Shown here: positions 58,557-64,000 of the stretch, one piece after another | How positions within the stretch are numbered: position 1 is the stretch's first letter | Layout of the letters: each line of letters opens with the position of its first letter | Assembly: GCF_006517235.1 (NCBI RefSeq) | Contig: NZ_CP041188.1 | Span: forward strand, 868,001 to 932,000 | Reading direction: 5' to 3' | DNA: 64,000 nt | From: Pseudarthrobacter sp. NIBRBAC000502772 | GTDB lineage: Bacteria; Actinomycetota; Actinomycetes; Actinomycetales; Micrococcaceae | Position numbers and translations under genes: made by a program | The notes under the pieces: generated by a model | What the model was told of the DNA's origin: nothing | Database searches by the model: none | The model's input: the letters and a program-made list of their open reading frames with translations, nothing else

Positions 58557-59356
58557 GCGATCACCACGTCGACGCCGGCCTCGGTCAGGGCTGCCGCCAG
58601 TTCGGGGGTGGGCTCGCTGTCTGTAATCAAGGTGTCCAGATCTTTCAGGGAGGCGAACTGGACCAGGGTTTCTGCGTCCAGCTTGGAGGAATCGGCCAGC
58701 ACCACGATGCGGCGTGCCGAATGGACGAAGGCTGCCTTGACGGCGGCTTCTTCAGGATCGGGCGTGCTGAGGCCAAAGGTGGGGTGGATGCCATTGGTGC
58801 CGATGAAGGCGATGTCCGGGCGCATCCGCTGCGCGGCCTCCACTGTTGACTGCCCCACGGCGGCCTGGGTGAGGCCGCGCACCCGGCCGCCCAGGATCTG
58901 GAGGGCGATTCCGGGAGCGCTGGACAGTTTCGCGGCGATGGGAACGGCGTGGGTGATGACCACCAGTTCGGCTCCACTTCCGCCAGCGGAAGGTTCGACG
59001 GCGGCGCGGCGGGAGAGGAGGTCGGCCAATGCTTCGGTGGTGGAACCGGCGTCGAGCAGGATGCTGCCGGACGTGGCCTGGGGGATCAGGGCCAGGGCCG
59101 CCTGCGCGATGCGCATCTTCTGGTCCGGGCGCTGGATGGTCCGTTCGTTGATGCTTTCCTCGGTGGTGCTGAATCGGTCGGCCGCAACTGCTCCGCCGTG
59201 GACCCGGCGCACGGTGCCGGTGGTTTCGAGGGTGGCGAGGTCGCGCCGGACGGTTTCGGTGGTGATGCGGAAGCGCTCCGCCAGCATGGTCACGCTGACC
59301 CGGCCGGTGCCGGCGACTAGCTCGGCGATCTTCTGCTGGCGCTCCTCGGCGAACAC
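58553..59356 (-). CDS. fruR: DeoR-family fructose operon regulator
   Basis: 267 aa. DeoR N-terminus: MFAEERQQKIAELVAGTGRVSVTMLAERFRI within 1-31, with the recognition helix TETVRRDLATLE and wing VRRVHGGAV. The DeoRC sugar-phosphate domain carries ILLDAGSTTEALA, VVITHAVPIAAKL and FIGTNGIHPTFGLSTPD. It probably senses fructose 1-phosphate and represses its own operon. First gene of the fru operon, behind a good promoter. Confidence 0.92.
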   Translation of the reverse strand: MFAEERQQKIAELVAGTGRVSVTMLAERFRITTETVRRDLATLETTGTVRRVHGGAVAADRFSTTEESINERTIQRPDQKMRIAQAALALIPQATSGSILLDAGSTTEALADLLSRRAAVEPSAGGSGAELVVITHAVPIAAKLSSAPGIALQILGGRVRGLTQAAVGQSTVEAAQRMRPDIAFIGTNGIHPTFGLSTPDPEEAAVKAAFVHSARRIVVLADSSKLDAETLVQFASLKDLDTLITDSEPTPELAAALTEAGVDVVIA

Positions 59357-59411
59357 GTACCCTCCGTTGCGTAAAGTGCTGAATCCCAGCGGCTGTGAAG
59401 TCCAGTGACTG

Positions 59412-59465
59412 GCATCACATGATGTTGAATTACTTGACTTTATCTTCGCTTATGTTGGTTTGTCA
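59412..59465 (-). promoter_or_regulatory. Promoter of the fru operon with candidate FruR site
   Basis: On the minus strand TTGACA (59460-59465) and ATAAAG (59437-59442) are 17 bases apart. CATCACATGATG (59412-59423), an inverted repeat with 2-base centre, lies downstream of the -10 and may be a DeoR-type operator; that assignment is by position only. Confidence 0.6.
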
Positions 59466-59532
59466 ATGGAAACCCACATGAAACAAAGTCTGCCGGCCGG
59501 CGTTATGGGTGAGGCGGTCCGGAAACGGAAAA

Positions 59533-59563
59533 GCCGGGCCGGACCTGTCTGGTCCGGCCCGGC
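59533..59563 (-). terminator. Intrinsic terminator of the DUF6458-like gene
   Basis: GCCGGGCCGGACC (59533-59545) pairs perfectly with 59551-59563 around a five-base loop. On the minus strand TTTTCCGTTTCC follows. It is 20 bases past the stop at 59583. Confidence 0.8.
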
Positions 59564-59582
59564 GTCCGGGTGGTTGTGGAGC

Positions 59583-59840
59583 CTAGATACCGCCGTCGCG
59601 GCTTTCGTTGCGGGTGATTCGCTCGCCGGTGTTGGGATCAACCACCGAACGGGTTTCGCTGACCCGGCGGCTGCGGCCCGGTGAGGCCAGGATGAGGGAG
59701 GCGATCAGCCCGATCACACCAACGGCCATCAGGATGTAGCCCACCATGACCTGGTCTATGAAGGGGATGAGTCCCGGGGCGACAGCCCAGGCCAGGATGG
59801 CGCCGAGTGCTATAAGGAAGATGGAGGAACCGATTCTCAT
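59583..59840 (-). CDS. DUF6458-like small membrane protein
   Basis: 85 aa from ATG 59840, with GGAGC upstream. Two transmembrane helices: IGSSIFLIALGAILAWAV (2-19) and VGYILMAVGVIGLIASLIL (33-51), followed by a basic cytoplasmic tail SRRVSETRSVVDPNTGERITRNES. This matches the small DUF6458-type actinobacterial membrane proteins with GxIGL and a charged tail; function unknown. Monocistronic with its own terminator. Confidence 0.75.
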   Translation of the reverse strand: MRIGSSIFLIALGAILAWAVAPGLIPFIDQVMVGYILMAVGVIGLIASLILASPGRSRRVSETRSVVDPNTGERITRNESRDGGI

Positions 59841-59937
59841 GACTTGCTCCTTGTTGTCCGCTGATCTTGGAGGGGCGGTACTGTGTGCGGCAGTGTCCTG
59901 CGCGCCGCATTTGGTAAGCATGCTTTCCAGCGTCAGG

Positions 59938-60437
59938 CTACCTTATGTGTCCGGTCTTGGGCGGAACGCTGGCCTCAAATCCCGAGTCGTACCCGGCTCC
60001 CCAGTCGATGTGGTGACGGTAGGCCCAGCCGAAGTTCTCCGCGGCCTTCCGGGAGAGCGAGCGGAACACGGATTTCAGGATCAGGTACTCAAACACACGC
60101 TGGAACTACCCGCGGATCTTTGGCGCCGCGTTGCGCCGGCCCCACTCCACCACGGCCTCGGCGCGTTCGCGGCGCTCGCACTCGTAGCGCGTGAACGCGG
60201 CCTCGATGACGCCTGCGGTGGGGGTTTCGGGGCGGATGTCCTGCAATGCCCGGCCCAGGGTGACGGCGTCCTCGAAGGCCATCGAGGCACCCTGTCCGGA
60301 CGACGGCGAGGCGGCGTGGGCGGCGTCGCCAACCAGGACCATCCGGCCTCAATCAGCGTCCGGACGGTGGACCGCAGCCCGTCCGCGCCGATCAGCAGGG
60401 TCGATGCGAGCCGCTGGCCCGCTGGACTGGCTACGCT
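59938..60437 (-). pseudogene. FAD-dependent monooxygenase pseudogene
   Basis: Three pieces of an aromatic-ring-hydroxylase-type flavoprotein remain. From 60437, ASPAGQRLASTLLIGADGLRSTVR is the middle-domain GADG motif. Near 60342 the frame shifts and jumps to MVLVGDAAHAASPSSGQGASMAFEDA, the second FAD site, so about 120-130 residues are lost. The frame then runs to an amber stop at 60106-60108 (KIRG-stop-FQRVFEYL) and continues in the same frame, RVFEYLILKSVFRSL to PPKTGHIR, ending at 59938. The N-terminal FAD-binding region is absent. Three independent lesions make function impossible. Confidence 0.8.
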
Positions 60438-60443
60438 GATCCG

Positions 60444-61070
60444 ATGGAAACAGTTACGTGGTCCAAGCCGGAAAGTGAACGGGAGGGCACGCCTCTGCTG
60501 GTCATGATGCATGGCTACGGCACCGATGAGTCGCGGATGGTGCGGCTGTTCGAATACCTGCCGGCCGAGTTCACTTGTGTTGCCTTGCGCGCACCCATGG
60601 TGATCGGCGACCACTATGGCTGGTTCCTGCTGGACTACTTCCTGGCCAACGATTTCGCGGATGTCATCGCTGCCACCAACACCGTCCAGGCGTGGATTAA
60701 CTCTGTCAGGGGCCAGCACAGCAGCGTAAGTCTGTTGGGTTACTCGCAGGGGATGGCCATGGCCAGCACGCTGCTCCGGCTCCATCCCGCGGATTACAGG
60801 GCCACGGTTGGGCTCTCCGGGTTTGTGCTGGAAAACGAGCTGCTGTCCCTGACCGAATCCTTCACGGCCCCGCCGCCCTTCTTCTGGGGGCGGGACAAGG
60901 CGGACCTGGTGATCAATGAGGACGCCACGGCCTACACGGGACAATGGCTGACCGAAAACACCCGATTGACCGCCAGGACGTATCCGGGCATGGGTCACGC
61001 CATGAGCAAGACGGAGATGGTGGACGTCAGCGCGTTCCTGCGCCACTACGTGCTCGGCTCAACTGCGTAA
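60444..61070 (+). CDS. Alpha/beta hydrolase, phospholipase/carboxylesterase type
   Basis: 208 aa. LVMMHGYGTDESRMVRLFEYL carries the oxyanion HG motif; nucleophile Ser in LGYSQGMAMA (GxSxG); the catalytic His is in YPGMGHAMSKTE. This is the YpfH/carboxylesterase-2 group, cutting short acyl esters; the true substrate is unknown. The start lies only six bases from the divergent pseudogene fragment, so its promoter is embedded in the decayed gene. Confidence 0.83.
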   Translation: METVTWSKPESEREGTPLLVMMHGYGTDESRMVRLFEYLPAEFTCVALRAPMVIGDHYGWFLLDYFLANDFADVIAATNTVQAWINSVRGQHSSVSLLGYSQGMAMASTLLRLHPADYRATVGLSGFVLENELLSLTESFTAPPPFFWGRDKADLVINEDATAYTGQWLTENTRLTARTYPGMGHAMSKTEMVDVSAFLRHYVLGSTA

Positions 61071-61161
61071 TCGGTTCAAGCGTGTGATCTGTTGAACCCT
61101 GTGCCCGGCCGGGCGTGTGCCCCGTATCGCAATATGAGAAAAAACAGTTGCGCGCGAAATT

Positions 61162-61175
61162 TGTAAGCGCTTACA
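61162..61175 (+). promoter_or_regulatory. LacI-family (MalR-like) operator upstream of pgmB-GH65
   Basis: TGTAAGCGCTTACA is a perfect 14-bp palindrome, one base different from the amylase operator at 14230-14243. It lies 435 bases ahead of pgmB, so the transcript start is probably near here and the leader is long. Confidence 0.7.
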
Positions 61176-61538
61176 CTCGTCGGTGGCCGGCTCTTGCGGG
61201 CCATTGGAAACCGTCGGAAAGGGCAGCCGGACAGATGCCATGTGCCAGGCCTCCATCCAGGCCTCCTGCCCGCCTTGCGCCGCGATGCCTGCTCCGCCAA
61301 GTTGTCAGGCCGTGCCAAGGCGCTCATGATGGAAGAAGACGTTAAACAGCAGCCCATCGGCCCGCCGTGGTTTTACCGCGGCCCTTAGCCGTCTCTGCTG
61401 ACCCGGGCGGCATCGTGGCCGCCCCTCCCCGCTCCTTGCATGGACCCCTCCTTGCTGCCCGCCGCTTTTCTGCCAGCTCTTCCACGTTCCGCCTGTTTGC
61501 ACAGCCCCCGCTTACATAGCCCCACTACTTACCGCCCA

Positions 61539-61580
61539 GTGACATCCCGCCCGTGACATCCCGCCCGTGACATCCCGCCT
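61539..61580 (+). repeat. Three tandem 14-base repeats before pgmB
   Basis: GTGACATCCCGCCC occurs three times in tandem (61539-61552, 61553-61566, 61567-61580, the last with a final T). It ends 29 bases before the pgmB start. Confidence 0.75.
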
Positions 61581-61609
61581 GTTGCCCGCCGTCTGAAAGG
61601 ACACCGCGC

Positions 61610-62374
61610 ATGACTGACGTTCTGAAAACCCAAAGCACCAGCTGGACCACTGCCTCCGCCATCCTGTTCGACCTCGACGGCGTGCTGACCCCCACGGCCA
61701 CTGTCCACGAACAGGCGTGGAAGGAACTCTTCGAGGGCTTCCTGGCGTCCCGTCCGGATGTGCCCTGCTACCGCGGGGACGATTACTTCGATCACATCGA
61801 CGGCAAGCCCAGGTTCGACGGCGTCCGGGACTTCCTGGCCTCCCGCGGCATCGTGCTGCCCGAAGGCGCGCCCAGTGACGGCACCACCGGTCAAGGTCCC
61901 ATCGAGAACCCCGGGCAGGACGCCACCGTCCAGGGACTGGGCAACCGGAAGAACAAGGTTTTCAACGACATTGTCAGCGCCGGCGTCGAACCGTTTGAAG
62001 GCTCGGTGCGCTTCCTGGAAGCCGCCGTGGACCGCGGACTCAAGGTCGCCGTCGTCTCCTCATCCCGGAACGCTCCGGCTGTGCTTAAAGCCGCCGGCCT
62101 GAACGGGCACTTCGAAATAGTGGTTGACGGTGTGGTGGCTGCGGCCCAGGGCCTGCCCGGCAAACCGAGTCCTGCCACGTACCAGTACGCCGCGGAACTG
62201 CTGGGCCTGCCCAGCGAAGAGTGCGTGGTGGTTGAGGACGCCGTCTCGGGCGTCCAGGCCGGACACGCGGGGCAGTTCCACTCGGTGATCGGCGTGGACC
62301 GCGGCGCCGGCCGGCAGACCCTGCTCGACGCCGGAGCCACGAGCGTGGTCAACGACCTCGACGAACTGCTCTAA
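61610..62374 (+). CDS. pgmB: Beta-phosphoglucomutase
   Basis: 254 aa; ATG preceded by GAAAGGACACCGCGC. HAD superfamily: ILFDLDGVLTPTATVHEQAWKELF with nucleophile Asp21 and general acid Asp23, VVSSSRN, the Lys region GKPSPATYQYAAELL, and VVEDAVSGVQAGHAG. The cap insert includes GNRKNKVFNDIV, the beta-PGM-type substrate loop. It interconverts beta-glucose 1-phosphate and glucose 6-phosphate in the cytosol, taking the product of the GH65 phosphorylase encoded next. Confidence 0.92.
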   Translation: MTDVLKTQSTSWTTASAILFDLDGVLTPTATVHEQAWKELFEGFLASRPDVPCYRGDDYFDHIDGKPRFDGVRDFLASRGIVLPEGAPSDGTTGQGPIENPGQDATVQGLGNRKNKVFNDIVSAGVEPFEGSVRFLEAAVDRGLKVAVVSSSRNAPAVLKAAGLNGHFEIVVDGVVAAAQGLPGKPSPATYQYAAELLGLPSEECVVVEDAVSGVQAGHAGQFHSVIGVDRGAGRQTLLDAGATSVVNDLDELL

Positions 62375-62455
62375 CAGCCATCGCCGCCTGACGCTCCCCG
62401 GCCTCAGGCACGAAGCACTTCCCCGCAACGCACAACGCCAAAGGACCCCAACACC

Positions 62456-64000
62456 ATGGCTCTTATCACCGCGGACCGCGAACGGTTCCCCAACACCCCC
62501 TGGCAGCTTGTGGAAACACGCCACCAGCCGGGCAGCGCGGGCACCCTTGAGACGCTGTTTGCCCTGGGCAACGGCCATCTGGGCATCCGCGGTGCGCACT
62601 GGGCGGCCTCGGACGCAGACCTTCCGGGCAGCTTCATCAACGGCCTCCATGAGATCTGGGACATCAAGCATGCGGAGAACGCGTTCGGCTTCGCCCGGAC
62701 CGGGCAGCGGATCATCTACATCCCTGATGCGAACAACTTCACGGTGATCATCGACGGCGAGAGCCTGACCCTCGCCGAATCAGCCGTGCTGGACTACCGC
62801 CGCTCAGTCGACTTCGCCACCGGCATCTACGAATGCCGGATCACCTGGCTGTGCCGGTCCGGCGCCACGGTGACCACCACCGAACGCCGCGCCGTGGGCT
62901 TCGCCTCACGCGGCAGCCTGGGCATCTCGCTCGAAGTAGCTTCGGACCGCGAGGTTTCCGCCGATGTGACGTCCTCCGTCATCAACCGCCAGGACCAGCC
63001 TGTGGAGGACCACTCGGCGCATGACCCGCGCCGGGCAGGCCGGCACGCAGGCCGGGTCCTGCTGCCGGTAAGGACCGACGGCGGCGACGGCTCGCTCCGC
63101 CTCTCCTGGGAAGCGGCGGAATCCGGGCAGCGCGTGGGAATCGCCGTGGACCACTGGACTTCCGCCGGCCACCAGCCCTTTGAGACTGTGGCAGGCGAAG
63201 ACGACAGCAGCGTCCGGTACGTCCTTGCCGTCCGCGCCGACGAGCCGTTCCGGCTCGAAAAGAGCGTCAGCTATGCCGCCGGCCGCGGCGTCCAGGACTC
63301 GGACCGGGACGCGGCGGAGGCCGCCGAAGCCGGGATCCGGTCCGTGGAGGACATCTTCACCGAGAGCCGCGAGCATTACCGCGCGTACTGGGACACCTCC
63401 GACATCGTGGTGGGCGGCCAGCCCGAGCTCCAGCAGGCCATCCGGTGGAACCTGTTCCAGCTGGCCCAGGCCACCGCGCGCGCGGACATCGCCGGCATCC
63501 CCGCGAAGGGCGTCACCGGATCGGGTTACGAGGGGCACTACTTCTGGGACCAGGAGGTCTACCTCCTGCCCTACCTCACCTACACAAACCCCGACGGCGC
63601 CCGCCAGGTCCTGGAGTTCCGGCACGACATGCTGCCGGCCGCCAAGATCCGGGCCAAGGAGCTCAGCGTGGAGGGCGCACTGTTCCCGTGGCGCACCATC
63701 AACGGCCTGGAAGCCAGCGCCTATTACGCCGCCGGCACGGCGCAGTTCCACATCGCAGCGGCCATCGCCTTCGCCACCAACCGCTACCTGTGGGCCAGCG
63801 GCGACGAAACCTTCCGCGAGGGTATGGGTGCCGAACTCCTGATCGAAACCGCCCGCATGTGGGCCGCCTTGGGCTTCTTCGGCAAGGCAGGGGCCTTCCA
63901 CATCCATGGCGTTACCGGCCCTGATGAGTACACGGCGGTTGTCAACGACAACCTCTACACCAACGTGATGGCCCGCTTTAACCTGCGCGCCGCTGCGGCG
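62456..64000 (+). CDS. GH65 disaccharide phosphorylase (maltose/kojibiose/trehalose type), 3' partial
   Basis: 515 codons are visible and the frame is open at the right edge; members are about 750-850 aa. ATG 62456 follows AAAGGACC. The N-terminal beta-sandwich (LETLFALGNGHLGIRG at about 30-45, FINGLHEIWD) leads into the (alpha/alpha)6 barrel: GVTGSGYEGHYFWDQEVYLLPYL near 353-375 split as GYEGHYFWDQE and VYLLPYL, and HGVTGPDEYTAVVNDNLYTN with the general acid Glu491. It phosphorolyses an alpha-glucoside to beta-glucose 1-phosphate plus glucose. pgmB next door supports this. Exact linkage is undecided. Confidence 0.92.
   Translation, partial: MALITADRERFPNTPWQLVETRHQPGSAGTLETLFALGNGHLGIRGAHWAASDADLPGSFINGLHEIWDIKHAENAFGFARTGQRIIYIPDANNFTVIIDGESLTLAESAVLDYRRSVDFATGIYECRITWLCRSGATVTTTERRAVGFASRGSLGISLEVASDREVSADVTSSVINRQDQPVEDHSAHDPRRAGRHAGRVLLPVRTDGGDGSLRLSWEAAESGQRVGIAVDHWTSAGHQPFETVAGEDDSSVRYVLAVRADEPFRLEKSVSYAAGRGVQDSDRDAAEAAEAGIRSVEDIFTESREHYRAYWDTSDIVVGGQPELQQAIRWNLFQLAQATARADIAGIPAKGVTGSGYEGHYFWDQEVYLLPYLTYTNPDGARQVLEFRHDMLPAAKIRAKELSVEGALFPWRTINGLEASAYYAAGTAQFHIAAAIAFATNRYLWASGDETFREGMGAELLIETARMWAALGFFGKAGAFHIHGVTGPDEYTAVVNDNLYTNVMARFNLRAAAA

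Larger units (their letters stand above)
61071..61609. other. Long non-coding stretch upstream of pgmB
   Basis: This 539-base region carries no convincing gene. It holds a MalR-like operator at 61162-61175 and three tandem 14-base repeats at 61539-61580. A possible 20-residue frame (MEEDVKQQPIGPPWFYRGP) begins near 61329; it lacks a Shine-Dalgarno and recognised similarity. The stretch from about 61385 is C-rich. It is either a long mRNA leader or a scar of a lost gene. Confidence 0.5.

Noticed and set aside
61194..61388. 64-codon frame between the hydrolase and pgmB
   Set aside because: No Shine-Dalgarno, Arg/Pro/Leu-rich, no recognisable domain; treated as leader.
61539..61580. Start of a CRISPR or protein-coding tandem repeat
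   Set aside because: Units are contiguous without spacers and not in a coding frame.
1..64000. tRNA, rRNA, prophage, IS elements, integrative element ends
   Set aside because: None seen on either strand by eye: no transposase or integrase motifs, no cloverleaf with CCA-type ends. A tRNAscan or Infernal run would be decisive.

Overview
The window is high-GC DNA with strongly G/C-ending codons, GTG starts and 4-base ATGA gene overlaps. Gene content points to a soil actinobacterium of the Arthrobacter/Pseudarthrobacter group (Micrococcaceae): an actinobacterial-type MalQ, a LigD with Pol-PE-Lig order next to Ku, a desferrioxamine-type siderophore operon, a fruR-fruK-fruA-ptsH locus and several secreted polysaccharide-degrading enzymes. 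This placement is inference from gene types, not from a marker gene. I saw no rRNA, tRNA, CRISPR array, IS element, integrase or prophage. The window is ordinary chromosome, rich in carbohydrate and organic-acid catabolism.

Layout. 1-3.1 kb: end of an ABM-type monooxygenase, then a secreted GH32 fructanase with a nested accessory insertion and a LacI-type operator. 3.3-5.6 kb: malQ. 5.6-11 kb: D-lactate/glycolate-type dehydrogenase and L-lactate permease, divergent from a GntR regulator. 11-14.1 kb: large secreted alpha-amylase with a LacI-type operator. 14.3-15.5 kb: PrmC-like methyltransferase and a decayed methyltransferase remnant. 15.5-20 kb: ChvE/GguA/GguB-type sugar ABC importer with a clear promoter and operator. 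20-22.8 kb: small membrane/stress proteins and an aldo-keto reductase. 22.8-28.4 kb: secreted PL11 rhamnogalacturonan lyase, an epimerase-like protein and two more aldo-keto reductases. 28.6-34.7 kb: dodecin, a GntR regulator and a divergent four-gene acid-sugar operon (kinase, dehydrogenase, GntP permease, class II aldolase). 34.7-37 kb: DUF1304 protein, acyltransferase, small GNAT and a repeat cluster. 37.1-42.8 kb: desABCD-like siderophore operon behind an iron box. 42.8-49.7 kb: ECF42-type sigma factor with DGPF partner, VOC remnant, SDR, FUSC protein, MHS-type transporter and two small unknown proteins. 49.8-53.4 kb: LigD and Ku (NHEJ). 53.4-55.1 kb: small Rho-N protein, methyltransferase and a shortened SRPBCC protein. 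55.2-59.4 kb: fructose PTS operon. 59.6-61.1 kb: DUF6458-like protein, a monooxygenase pseudogene and a hydrolase. 61.1-64 kb: operator, long leader, beta-phosphoglucomutase and a GH65 phosphorylase running off the right edge.

The carbohydrate loci form a logical set. Secreted enzymes attack levan/inulin, starch and pectin. Uptake is by the ABC importer and the fructose PTS, and intracellular processing by MalQ and GH65 plus PgmB. Five LacI-family operators lie upstream of these loci, yet no LacI regulator is encoded here, so control must be in trans. The amylase and pgmB-GH65 operators are nearly identical, suggesting one alpha-glucan regulon.

Most worth a second look: the acid-sugar operon that pairs a YgbK-type kinase and YgbJ-type dehydrogenase with a class II fructose-bisphosphate-type aldolase; the domain-within-domain insertion in the GH32 enzyme; a set of gene remnants that keep both ends but lost their middles; and an unexplained 20-base repeat cluster upstream of the siderophore operon.
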